A DNA stretch of 23,837 nucleotides from a virus. The position numbers and the translations under genes are program-made. Positions 14,787 to 21,228 of this stretch are shown piece after piece. Each line of letters opens with the position of its first letter. Positions within the stretch are counted from its first letter, which is position 1. The stretch is taken from the IMG/VR virus record IMGVR_UViG_3300020057_000153, positions 1 through 23,837 of that record; one strand, 5' to 3'. The notes under the pieces were generated by a model that ran no database searches, was not told the origin of the DNA, and saw only the letters and a list, made by a program, of their open reading frames with translations.

Positions 14787-15165
14787 GACAGAATCATTGT
14801 TTTCAAAAGCAATAACAGACATTGAGCGCTATCTGGCTTTTCCACCTAAGTGGGACGGCTATAAAGCACCACCATTTTCCAAAAATGCAGTTAGCTTTTG
14901 CACCGAATTGGTTTTGAATGTTAGGGCATATGTAGACTTTATAAATACAGATCTTTCTAAGATTTCACCTTGCCCGTGCCCTGATGGATCTATAGATATT
15001 GAATTTTCATCAAAACATAAGACACTCGTATTTAACTTTTCAAATAATTTAGAAGAGATTGGAATTTTCTTTGAAGACAAAATTTCTAACCAAAATCCAG
15101 AAGAAGTTACATGCATACACCATGAAGCACCTTTGGCAAAATACCTTACTAAGTTCTTTGCTTAG
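14770..15165 (+). CDS. WDGY-type hypothetical protein carrying a borrowed MKDAE start
   Basis: 131 residues. The first five residues (MKDAE) are the beginning of the MKDAEN family; the remainder is unrelated to it. 'FPPKWDGYKAPPFSKNAV' near residues 24-41 and 'PCPCPDGSIDIEF' near 67-79 match a widespread bacterial/phage hypothetical family with a 'W-D-G-Y-x-A ... P-D-G-x-I-x-x-E' pattern. Its function is not established to my knowledge. The gene ends in TAG without overlap, and a 43-nt MKDAEN tail follows, so it appears to have replaced the middle of a family copy by recombination. It depends on the array's translation signals. Confidence 0.7.
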   Translation: MKDAEKTESLFSKAITDIERYLAFPPKWDGYKAPPFSKNAVSFCTELVLNVRAYVDFINTDLSKISPCPCPDGSIDIEFSSKHKTLVFNFSNNLEEIGIFFEDKISNQNPEEVTCIHHEAPLAKYLTKFFA

Positions 15166-15178
15166 GAAGTGGAGTCAG

Positions 15179-15221
15179 CAATGAATGGCAGGATTTTATT
15201 AAACAGGATGGTGCAAAATGA
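15179..15221 (+). pseudogene. 3' remnant of an MKDAEN gene
   Basis: These bases encode NEWQDFIKQDGAK plus stop in one frame, identical to the end of the 14534 gene, but no start or upstream part is present. The remnant still supplies the SD-like AGGATGG and the ATGA start for the next gene. Confidence 0.8.
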
Positions 15222-15234
15222 AAGATGCAGAAAA
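15179..15234 (+). repeat. Exact 56-bp direct repeat, right copy
   Basis: Identical to 14731-14786; identity stops at 15178/14730 on the left and after the AAAA at 15231-15234 on the right. It lies between the WDGY gene and MKDAEN copy 4. Confidence 0.9.
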
Positions 15235-15523
15235 TAAGTTTATTAGTTTTTTGGAAGAGAGAGGAGTTCTGGAAGAATATAAAGCTAGTTTTAAAAAATT
15301 CAGAACAAGGTTTGGTTTGGATAAACCTCTTGAGGTTTGGCTTAAATCAGTCGGGCCTCGCTATTACGTCGAATATGCTTTTTCATGGATTTATATTGGA
15401 AACGAAAAAAAATGGCGCGACCTTAGTATTGAATGGGAAGACATAGTTAGTTGTCTAGAGCATGAAAATTTCTTCCCAGTGAATCAAAGGGGCGATTATA
15501 TAAATAAATTATGTACGACTTAA
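15218..15523 (+). CDS. MKDAEN-family protein, copy 4 with altered C-terminus
   Basis: 101 residues. The N-terminal and central blocks follow the family (MKDAENKFISFLEERGVLEE, 'VWLKSVGPRYYVEYAFSW'), but after 'LSIEWEDI' the usual FIKQDGAK end is replaced by about 27 unrelated residues ending NKLCTT. The replacing DNA (around 15497-15540) resembles the 3' end of the membrane-miniprotein gene (AATAAATTA ... GTGAGAGATTATGA), suggesting recombination between the two families. There is a 13-nt gap to the next gene, whose SD lies in that remnant. Confidence 0.7.
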   Translation: MKDAENKFISFLEERGVLEEYKASFKKFRTRFGLDKPLEVWLKSVGPRYYVEYAFSWIYIGNEKKWRDLSIEWEDIVSCLEHENFFPVNQRGDYINKLCTT

Positions 15524-15536
15524 AAAGTGAGAGATT

Positions 15537-15779
15537 ATGAAAGATGCGGCAAATAAATTTATTAAGTTTTTAGAAGAGAAGGGAGTTCTGGAAGAATATA
15601 AAGCTAGGTTTGCGAATGGCGGGGGAAGCGACGATCTTAAAGATTGGCTCAAGTCGAGTAATCCCAGCGATTTCATCCTCTCTGCTTTTTTTTGGGGCCA
15701 TGCGAACGAGGAGGCAGAAAAATGGGGCGTGATTAACTATAGATGGAAGGATTTTATCAAACAAGATGGTGCAAAATGA
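15537..15779 (+). CDS. MKDAEN-family protein, copy 5
   Basis: 80 residues, near the family consensus: MKDAANKFIKFLEEKGVLEE, 'DWLKSSNPSDFILSAFFWGHANEE', and 'RWKDFIKQDGAK'. GTGAGAG before the ATG acts as SD. Its stop overlaps the next start (ATGA). It is closest to copy 1 in the central aromatic block and to copy 3 at the ends, a mosaic pattern consistent with exchange among copies. Function unknown. Confidence 0.75.
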   Translation: MKDAANKFIKFLEEKGVLEEYKARFANGGGSDDLKDWLKSSNPSDFILSAFFWGHANEEAEKWGVINYRWKDFIKQDGAK

Positions 15780-15886
15780 AAAACGTATTAACTTCAATCG
15801 CCCTATGCGGAATTTTTCTCCTATGGGCGTATGTTATTCTTTCACTACTGAAGTGGATTATTAATAAATTAATGGGGGAGAAATGA
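15776..15886 (+). CDS. Membrane miniprotein, copy 3
   Basis: 36 residues, MKNVLTSIALCGIFLLWAY through IINKLMGEK. It has a single span plus a basic end. ATGA joins it at both sides, and the GGGGGAG that encodes its last residues is a strong SD for the following ATG. Its last 67 or so bases recur almost exactly at 16184-16250 as an out-of-frame remnant. Function unknown. Confidence 0.7.
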   Translation: MKNVLTSIALCGIFLLWAYVILSLLKWIINKLMGEK

Positions 15887-16080
15887 GTGACGATAAAAAG
15901 ATGAAATCATTTACCGAATGGCTTCATGAGTCAGTGAAAGGTGATAGCTTAAAAATTGTAAGATGCACTGACTTAAGTACTACCGTTCTTGGATTACTCG
16001 ACGAAGAATCAGGGGAAGTTTTTATAGTTGGTAATATGCATGATTTAACATTTGTACTTAATGGCAATCATTGTAAATAA
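15883..16080 (+). CDS. Small hypothetical protein, 65 residues
   Basis: MSDDKKMKSFTEWLHESVKG, then alternating beta-type sequence (LKIVRCTDLSTTVLGLLDEE, 'GEVFIVGNMHDLTFVLNG'). It starts with an excellent SD (GGGGGAG) supplied by the preceding miniprotein gene and an ATGA overlap, and ends in TAA without overlap. No family recognised. Confidence 0.6.
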   Translation: MSDDKKMKSFTEWLHESVKGDSLKIVRCTDLSTTVLGLLDEESGEVFIVGNMHDLTFVLNGNHCK

Positions 16081-16094
16081 GGGAGAATGTTGAA

Positions 16095-16235
16095 ATGATT
16101 AAAAAATACAGAACAATACCTGTGGAAAAAATTGCACTTCTTTTTGATGGAAACAATTACAAAGAGTGTGAACAATTGCAGGATTTTTCTCCTGTGGGCG
16201 TATGTTATTCTTTCACTGCTGAAGTGGATTATTAA
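16095..16235 (+). pseudogene. Truncated KKYRxxPV-type phage protein fused to a foreign tail
   Basis: 46 residues. The first 31 (MIKKYRTIPVEKIALLFDGN and on to QLQDF) resemble the N-terminus of short phage proteins starting 'KKFRKKPVxxEA'. From 16184 the DNA is the membrane-miniprotein sequence read in a different frame, giving FSPVGVCYSFTAEVDY and an early stop. GGGAG upstream gives a usable SD, so it may still be translated, but the original protein is lost. Possibly a short functional peptide; broken gene is the simpler reading. Confidence 0.6.
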
Positions 16236-16250
16236 TAAATTAATGGGGGA
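16184..16250 (+). repeat. Remnant copy of the membrane-miniprotein 3' end
   Basis: These 67 bp match 15813-15879 with two A/G differences. The reading frame of the miniprotein is not used here, but its GGGGGA tract still serves as SD for the gene starting at 16257. Confidence 0.85.
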
Positions 16251-16256
16251 AAGATT

Positions 16257-16583
16257 ATGAACGAGGACATTTGGGTAACAAAAAAAGATGACGTGCGGTA
16301 CAGAATCAAGGATTACACTGGCGAGGATTTTTCTTACAGTGTTTTAAGAGTCTGCCCATGGTACGAATGGCAAAAGATTAAGTGTCTTTCGGATTTAGCT
16401 GAACGAATCGGAGAGGATCATTATCATGATGAACCTTGTAGTATCGAGACTTATGAGTGCAATGTGGATCTTTTATACAATGGGAAAATTTACCCTTTTA
16501 AAATAACAGGCCAGATTTCCATAGATTGGCAAAGCAAACAAGGTGAAGCTGTTAACTACATAATGACAGAGGAAGACGCATGA
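16257..16583 (+). CDS. Hypothetical protein, 108 residues
   Basis: MNEDIWVTKKDDVRYRIKDY leads a probably alpha/beta protein with several Trp and Cys residues ('VCPWYEWQKIKCLSDLAERIG', 'YECNVDLLYNGKIYPFKITG'). No membrane span, signal or known motif. SD GGGGGAAAG comes from the miniprotein remnant. Its stop overlaps the next start (ATGA). Singleton in the array; function unknown. Confidence 0.65.
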   Translation: MNEDIWVTKKDDVRYRIKDYTGEDFSYSVLRVCPWYEWQKIKCLSDLAERIGEDHYHDEPCSIETYECNVDLLYNGKIYPFKITGQISIDWQSKQGEAVNYIMTEEDA

Positions 16584-17020
16584 GCGAGATAGCTAATCAA
16601 AAAAACATTTCCCTCAAAGAGTGTCAATCGCGAGATTCATCTGTAAAGGTCGAAGGCTATACAAAAGGCTATACAGAGGGTTTTACAGAAGGCTTTACAC
16701 AAGGCTATTTCGACGGTGCAGAGCAAGGCGCGGGTTTAATTTGTGAAAGTCTTAAAATAGATTGCTCAGGCGCTTATGACTATGAAGATGCCGTTAAACT
16801 AATTAATCTTCATAACGAAAGACAAATAGAAAAAATCGCACAGCTAGAAGTAGAGAATGAGGATTTAAAAGTCAAACTCAATGTAGTTAAAAAAGACTAC
16901 TGGTTTATGATAAATTTGCTTGAGAGATACACTACAAACATAGATGAGTCGGTAGCCGATTGTCTTGAGAGAATGAAGCTTAGAAAGCCGATGTTTGAAA
17001 TTAAAAAGGAGGGCGTATGA
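16580..17020 (+). CDS. Gly-Tyr repeat plus coiled-coil protein
   Basis: 146 residues. Residues about 26-46 carry a tetrad repeat (GYTKGYTEGFTEGFTQGYFDG; spacing of four with G and an aromatic), as in amphipathic helix segments of some phage and FliH-like proteins. Residues about 78-105 form a coiled coil (NERQIEKIAQLEVENEDLKV). A 20-bp stretch encoding 'KIAQLE' recurs at 21186-21205 within another array gene. It ends with KKEGV, and the AGGAGGGCGT that encodes this is the SD for the first KYKLEDL gene. Function unknown. Confidence 0.65.
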   Translation: MSEIANQKNISLKECQSRDSSVKVEGYTKGYTEGFTEGFTQGYFDGAEQGAGLICESLKIDCSGAYDYEDAVKLINLHNERQIEKIAQLEVENEDLKVKLNVVKKDYWFMINLLERYTTNIDESVADCLERMKLRKPMFEIKKEGV

Positions 17021-17379
17021 ATAAATATAAAATAGAAGATCTGAAAGTGGGTGCGGTTTTTAAAGATGGGGACGCAACAAGAACAATTCTCCTGGTGGGA
17101 AAGACAGATGTTTTTTACTCCTATCGCTTCACGAGTGATCGCATTGAAAATATTTGCCCCCTTGGTGATTTTTTGCGTGGCGATAAGGGCGCATTAGTCG
17201 TACCAACAAAAAAAATTGCCTACGTTGAGTTCCAGAGTAACTACGACCTGGTATCAAAACACTATTGCTCAAAAGAGGTATGGTACCGTGAAATAAACGC
17301 TAGTACGAATCATAAATTTATTCGAGAATTTGAAATTGAAGTTGGTGAAGATGGCTTTCCAATTGAGAGGGGCGTATGA
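17017..17379 (+). CDS. KYKLEDL-family protein, copy A
   Basis: 120 residues. Domain 1 (1-65) is the family hallmark: MNKYKIEDLKVGAVFKDGD, a 'TRTILLVGKTDVFYSY' strand pair, a variable stretch, then 'FLRGDKGALVVP'. Domain 2 (66-120) has 'KIAYVEFQSNYDL', 'HYCSKEVWY', and 'HKFIREFEIEVGEDGFPIERGV'. The protein is small, soluble and probably beta-rich. The 3' block is nearly identical to copy E (18876), a sign of recent duplication. ATGA overlaps on both sides. I know no characterised homologue. Confidence 0.8.
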   Translation: MNKYKIEDLKVGAVFKDGDATRTILLVGKTDVFYSYRFTSDRIENICPLGDFLRGDKGALVVPTKKIAYVEFQSNYDLVSKHYCSKEVWYREINASTNHKFIREFEIEVGEDGFPIERGV

Positions 17380-17741
17380 ATAAATATAAATTAGAAGATT
17401 TAGAAGTGGGCGCAGTTTTTGAAGAGAGCGGCCATACGACGAGAACAATTATTGCCGTGGGCAAGATTGAGGTTCTTTATTCCTATCACTCCACGTGTGG
17501 CTACGTTGAAAAGATTTGTCCCATCGGAGAGTTTTTGCGTGGGGATAGGGGCGAATTAGTTAGGCCAACTATGAAAATCGCTTATGTTGAGTATTGGAGT
17601 TGCCGCGATCTTTCGTCAAAACGCTATTGCTCAAAAGAGGTTTGGAACCGTGGAGCAAGCACTAATAGCACTCTTAAATTTATTCGAGAATTTGAAATTG
17701 AAGTTGGTGAGGATGGATTTCCAATCGAGGGGGGCGTATGA
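17376..17741 (+). CDS. KYKLEDL-family protein, copy B
   Basis: 121 residues with both family domains intact (MNKYKLEDLEVGAVFEESG; ending GEDGFPIEGGV). Relative to copy A the variable stretch after 'YSY' is different (HSTCGYVEKICPIGEF), while the flanks are almost unchanged. This suggests a ligand- or partner-contacting loop. The GAGGGGGGCGT (six G) encoding the last residues is the SD for copy C, followed by an ATGA overlap. Confidence 0.8.
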   Translation: MNKYKLEDLEVGAVFEESGHTTRTIIAVGKIEVLYSYHSTCGYVEKICPIGEFLRGDRGELVRPTMKIAYVEYWSCRDLSSKRYCSKEVWNRGASTNSTLKFIREFEIEVGEDGFPIEGGV

Positions 17742-18115
17742 ATAAATATAAATTAGAAGATTTAAAGATCGGCTCGGTTTTTAAAAATGGTAGTAATATA
17801 AGAACAATTGTCACAGCAGGCAAGACACATGTTTTTTATTCTTTTATTGAGGATGGAATTTACAAGGAATACGCCGCTACTATTAAACTATTCCTTGACG
17901 GATGGTATGGCGATTTAGTTAAGCCAACTACGAAAGTTACCTACGTTGAATACCAGAGCAAGAGCGACCTGATAACAAAACACTATTGCTCAAAAGAGGT
18001 ATGGTACCGTGAAATAAACGCTAGTACGAATCATAAATTTATTCGAGAATTCGAAGTTGAAGTTGGTGAAGATGGATTTCCAATCAAGGGGGGCGTATGG
18101 ATAAGTATAAATTAA
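17738..18115 (+). CDS. KYKLEDL-family protein, copy C (stop lost, extended)
   Basis: 125 residues. Its variable stretch differs again ('FIEDGIYKEYAATIKLFLDGW'). At the usual ATGA junction the sequence is ATGG, so the family stop after GGV is gone and five extra residues (WISIN) are read before TAA; the overlap with copy D becomes 19 nt. Domain 2 is near-identical in DNA to copy A. It is otherwise intact. Confidence 0.8.
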   Translation: MNKYKLEDLKIGSVFKNGSNIRTIVTAGKTHVFYSFIEDGIYKEYAATIKLFLDGWYGDLVKPTTKVTYVEYQSKSDLITKHYCSKEVWYREINASTNHKFIREFEVEVGEDGFPIKGGVWISIN

Positions 18116-18462
18116 CTGATATAAAAGTGGGTGCGGTTTTTAAAGAGAGTGGCACAACAAGAACAATCATAGCAGTATGTAACTTGCTGGTAATTTATTC
18201 TTATACTGAGAATGGGCTTTATAAGGAAAGTGCCGCTAACATTAACCACTTTTCTGACGGGGATTATGGCGAATTAGTCGTGCCAATTACGAAGGTTGCC
18301 TGTGTTGTGTACCAGAGCAAGTACGACCTGAGATTCACACACTGTTGCTCAAAAGAGGTATGGTACCGTGGAATGAACGATAGTACGAATCATAAATTTA
18401 TTCGAGAATTCGAAATGGAACTCGGCGCAGATGGCTTTCCAATCGAGGGGGCGTATGAGTAA
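18097..18462 (+). CDS. KYKLEDL-family protein, copy D (G-tract shortened)
   Basis: 121 residues, MDKYKLTDIKVGAVFKESG through ADGFPIEGAYE. The terminal G-tract has five G instead of six, which shifts the frame so that it ends GAYE rather than GGV and overlaps the next gene by 8 nt. Some conserved residues are changed ('AVCNLLVIYSY', 'HCCSKE'), so it is the most eroded full-length copy. The variable stretch resembles copy C (TENGLYKESAANINHF). Confidence 0.75.
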   Translation: MDKYKLTDIKVGAVFKESGTTRTIIAVCNLLVIYSYTENGLYKESAANINHFSDGDYGELVVPITKVACVVYQSKYDLRFTHCCSKEVWYRGMNDSTNHKFIREFEMELGADGFPIEGAYE

Positions 18463-18883
18463 ACCATTTTTCATACATGACGATTTTGATTCAAACATCG
18501 AATATTTTAAGACAGAAAAAGAAGCTCTGATATATTTTGAGCGCATAAAAATTAACCTAAAAGAAAACGGCGGTTGGCCGCAGGAAGTTCTGGACGGGGC
18601 TATAAAGTTTGGGGTTGTCATTTGTGATAGCCGTGCGGCAAGTAAAATGTCGGTACCCATAGATCCATATGGTGACCCTATTGAAGTTGAGCTTGCTGAT
18701 ATTGAAAATCCTTTAATGAAAATGCTTGAACAACTAGAAACAGAAAACGAAACTCTGAGGGGTCGCTTGCTCCACGAAGTTAAACTAATTGGCGATGCTG
18801 CGAATGACGAAATCAATAGACTAGAAGCAGAGCATGAAAAATTAAAGGCAATAATTAAAAAACTTAGGGGAGAAAATGACTAA
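18455..18883 (+). CDS. Hypothetical phage protein with C-terminal coiled coil
   Basis: 142 residues from the ATG at 18455 preceded by GAGGGGGCGT; an ATG at 18431 lies inside copy D and is rejected. The N-terminal domain (KPFFIHDDFDSNIEYFKTEK, 'ALIYFERIKINLKENGGWPQEV') looks like a small alpha/beta fold. Residues about 90-142 form a long Glu/Leu coiled coil. The frame ends in TAA 8 nt after the next ATG. No family recognised with confidence. Confidence 0.65.
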   Translation: MSKPFFIHDDFDSNIEYFKTEKEALIYFERIKINLKENGGWPQEVLDGAIKFGVVICDSRAASKMSVPIDPYGDPIEVELADIENPLMKMLEQLETENETLRGRLLHEVKLIGDAANDEINRLEAEHEKLKAIIKKLRGEND

Positions 18884-19255
18884 ATATAAATTAACTGATT
18901 TAAAAGTCGGTGCGGTTTTTAAAGAGAGTGACGGAGCGAGAACAATTATAAGAACAATTATTACAGTGGGCAAGGCAGACGTTTTTTACCACAGTAAGCC
19001 CACGTTTGGTTACGTTGAAGATTGTGCTTCGATTGATTTATTCTTATCTGGACACTATGGTGAATTAGTCGTACCCACAAAAAAATTGCCTACGTTGAGT
19101 TCCAGAGTAACTACGACCTGGTATCAAAACACTATTGCTCAAAAGAGGATTGGAACCGTGGAATAAACGCTAGTACGAATCATAAATTTATTCGAGAATT
19201 TGAAATTGAAGTTGGTGAAGATGGATTTCCAATTGAGGGGGGGCGTATGTTGTGA
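18876..19255 (+). pseudogene. KYKLEDL-family copy E, frameshifted
   Basis: The frame from 18876 follows the family up to 'GELVVPTKK', then an A7 run (A8 in copy A) shifts it and it stops at 19166 after unrelated residues. In the -1 frame the family continues (IAYVEFQSNYDLVSKHYCSK on to GEDGFPIEGG) until 19255, where a seven-G tract alters the end. The downstream half is almost identical to copy A. It may be a dead copy, a sequencing error in homopolymers, or a site of ribosomal slippage. The truncated product would be 96 residues. Confidence 0.75.
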
Positions 19256-19319
19256 TGTTGATAACTTATAGAATGGTGCCCGATACAGAATAAAAATTTA
19301 AAAATGAAAGGAGAAACAA

Positions 19320-20069
19320 ATGAAATATCCAAAAGTACCTCAGATTTATGTAACTGTTGATTACAAGGCCTTTAAAATAATAAGTTTTAATAGGCAAATT
19401 AATTCACGCAATTTAGGTCGAATTATTGCTCAAGCACAGAAAGATTTTAAACTACAATTGTTCCCTATTATCGTGAACGAGAATATGGAAATCATAGACG
19501 GACAGCATCGTTTCACCGCTTGTAAAACTCAAGGGTGGCCGGTGTATTACATTAAGATGCCGGGGAAATCTGCCACAGTGGAAGAGGTTTACTCTCTTAA
19601 TATTGTAGGTAAGAAGCATACCCTGAGCGACAAGATTCAAATGCTATATTTAGCAGGGGATGCGGAAATTTCTAAGGCATTTGTTCTGGTAGATAGGTTT
19701 CCAAAAGTTGCTGCATCGGACATAGTGATGCTTTGCGTTTCTCACCAATCCTCTGGTAAAACTTTAGATTCAGTAAATCGGGGAGAGTATAAAGTTACAC
19801 GTTTTCGTGAAGCCGGCGAACTTTTAATGGCCCTTGAAACTAGTACACTACCTGAGAGATTTACCAATAGAACTATTTTTGCGGTGGCCACTCTTTGTGT
19901 ACACAATAACATTAAACCAAGTCAGTTAATGGCGCAGATTGAAAAGTATAAACATCTAGTTAAACCTTATAAAACTAAGGACGATGTGCGACGTAATTAT
20001 GCTGACGTTTATAATTATCGTCGCCATTCAAGTTCTCATATTAGCGGAAGTAAAAAAGGGGCTTTATGA
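19320..20069 (+). CDS. ParB-like nuclease-domain protein
   Basis: 249 residues. Residues about 45-80 contain 'FPIIVNENMEIIDGQHRFTA' and 'GWPVYYIKM', the ParB/sulfiredoxin-like N-terminal fold with the DGQHRF nucleotide-binding motif. The remainder is helical and basic, with no clear ParB central HTH. Phage members are usually DNA-binding or nuclease/CTPase-type proteins of unclear role. It has its own strong SD (AAAGGAG, 7 nt spacing) after a 64-nt gap, so translation restarts here. Its stop is again coupled to a KYKLEDL gene by ATGA. It interrupts the family array. Confidence 0.85.
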   Translation: MKYPKVPQIYVTVDYKAFKIISFNRQINSRNLGRIIAQAQKDFKLQLFPIIVNENMEIIDGQHRFTACKTQGWPVYYIKMPGKSATVEEVYSLNIVGKKHTLSDKIQMLYLAGDAEISKAFVLVDRFPKVAASDIVMLCVSHQSSGKTLDSVNRGEYKVTRFREAGELLMALETSTLPERFTNRTIFAVATLCVHNNIKPSQLMAQIEKYKHLVKPYKTKDDVRRNYADVYNYRRHSSSHISGSKKGAL

Positions 20070-20425
20070 CTAAGTATAAATTGGAAGATTTGAAAGTTGG
20101 TGCGGTTTTCAAGAGCAGTCATTCGACGAGAACGATTATCACAGTAGGGAAGATAGATGTCTTTTATTTCTATCACTCAAAGTATAGCTACGCTGAGGCT
20201 ATTTGCCGCATTAGTGAGTTTTTGAGCGGAGAAAGGGGCGATTTAGTTAAGCCAACAAAAAAAATCGCTTATGTTGAGTTTTGGAATTCCCACGATCTCT
20301 CGTCAAAGAAGATTTGCTTAAAACAAATATGGGGCAACAGAATAAGCACTAAACCTAATAAATTTATTCGAGAATTTGAAATTGAAGTTGGCGAGGATGG
20401 CTTCCCGATTGAGGGGGGCGTATGA
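20066..20425 (+). CDS. KYKLEDL-family protein, copy F
   Basis: 119 residues, with both domains intact (MTKYKLEDLKVGAVFKSSHS; end GEDGFPIEGGV). The variable stretch is 'HSKYSYAEAICRISEFLSGE', and domain 2 differs from A-D in 'FWNSHDLSSKKICLKQIW'. The six-G tract at the end gives the SD for membrane miniprotein copy 4 and an ATGA overlap, showing that the signal works across families. Confidence 0.8.
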   Translation: MTKYKLEDLKVGAVFKSSHSTRTIITVGKIDVFYFYHSKYSYAEAICRISEFLSGERGDLVKPTKKIAYVEFWNSHDLSSKKICLKQIWGNRISTKPNKFIREFEIEVGEDGFPIEGGV

Positions 20426-20535
20426 AAGATATATTAACTTCAATCGCGTTGTGCTGGATTTTTATACTCTGGACTTGTTTCATTCTCTTTTCGCTGAAGA
20501 GGCTTTTTAAAAAATTAATGGGGGAATTAAAATGA
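20422..20535 (+). CDS. Membrane miniprotein, copy 4
   Basis: 37 residues, MKDILTSIALCWIFILWTC through KLMGELK. One hydrophobic span of about 20 residues and a basic end (KRLFKKL). It lies far from the other copies, between two KYKLEDL genes, coupled on both sides by ATGA. GGGGGAATTAAA before its end serves as the next SD. Its presence in a different neighbourhood supports mobility of the cassette. Confidence 0.72.
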   Translation: MKDILTSIALCWIFILWTCFILFSLKRLFKKLMGELK

Positions 20536-20996
20536 GCAAATATAAATTAGAAGATTTAAAAGTGGGTGCGGTTTTTAAAGAGAGTGGCGGATCGGGAACA
20601 ATTATAAGAACAATTATTGCCGTGGGCGAGACAAATGTTTTTTACTCCTATCCCACTGCATCTAACCGCGCTGAAGGTGCTTGCTCTATTGGTGGGTTTT
20701 TGAATGGCAATAGGGGCGAATTAGTCAAACCAATTAAAAAAGTTACTTTGGTTGAATATGGAAACAAGGATTCTATAGGTTTAAGAAGTTGGTGCAAAAA
20801 AGAATATTGGGATAGTGTCGAAAGTGCCATTTCTGGCAATAAGCTTGTCAGGGTATTTGAAATTGAGAGCGAGGTTGACGATGAGGATTTTCCAATTTGT
20901 GAGGCTTTTTGGAAAAAAATAGAAGAGGATGATTTGTTAAAAAGAGCTCGCGAAGCACTGGAGCTGTACGGGAGGGGAGAAAATGAGCAAATATAA
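20532..20996 (+). CDS. KYKLEDL-family protein, copy G with acidic C-terminal extension
   Basis: 154 residues. Domain 1 is typical but has a small insertion (SGGSGTIIRTII), also seen in copy E. Domain 2 is diverged ('KVTLVEYGNKDSIGL', 'KLVRVFEIESEVDDEDFPI') and is followed by about 35 extra residues, acidic and helical (FWKKIEEDDLLKRAREALEL). The stop lies 14 nt inside the next gene; GGGAGGGGAG is the SD for that start. Confidence 0.75.
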   Translation: MSKYKLEDLKVGAVFKESGGSGTIIRTIIAVGETNVFYSYPTASNRAEGACSIGGFLNGNRGELVKPIKKVTLVEYGNKDSIGLRSWCKKEYWDSVESAISGNKLVRVFEIESEVDDEDFPICEAFWKKIEEDDLLKRAREALELYGRGENEQI

Positions 20997-21228
20997 ATTA
21001 GAAGATTTAAAAGTGGGCGCAGTTTTCAAAGACGGGGATATCACGAGAACAATTCTCATGGTGGGCAAGACAGATGTTTTTTATTCTTTTGCTCATAATG
21101 GAATTTACAGGGAATACGCCGCTACTATTAACCACTTCCTTAGCGGACAGTTTGGTAAATTAGTTAGACCAAATGTTAAAACAAAAAAAAATCGCACAGC
21201 TAGAATCCGAAAACAGGCTTCTGGTTGA
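20983..21228 (+). CDS. KYKLEDL-family copy H, domain 1 with frameshifted coiled-coil tail
   Basis: 81 residues. Domain 1 is intact (MSKYKLEDLKVGAVFKDGDI through 'QFGKLVRP'). After 'NVKTKK' an A9 run leads to NRTARIRKQASG and a stop at 21228. With one A fewer, the frame would read KIAQLESENRLLVEIKREGSK and stop at 21253 in a perfect ATGA overlap with the next gene. That tail matches the coiled coil of the 16580 gene (20 identical bases). So the ancestor was a domain 1-coiled coil hybrid, and the present copy is frameshifted or slippage-dependent. Confidence 0.65.
   Translation: MSKYKLEDLKVGAVFKDGDITRTILMVGKTDVFYSFAHNGIYREYAATINHFLSGQFGKLVRPNVKTKKNRTARIRKQASG

Noticed and set aside
14731-15234. 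Insertion-sequence or transposon ends around the WDGY gene
   Set aside because: The repeats are direct copies of a gene end and start, with no terminal inverted repeats or transposase.
18349-18816. 155-codon minus-strand frame opposite copy D and the 18455 gene
   Set aside because: The plus-strand genes are supported by family homology and coupling; the minus frame is Ser-rich shadow sequence without SD context.
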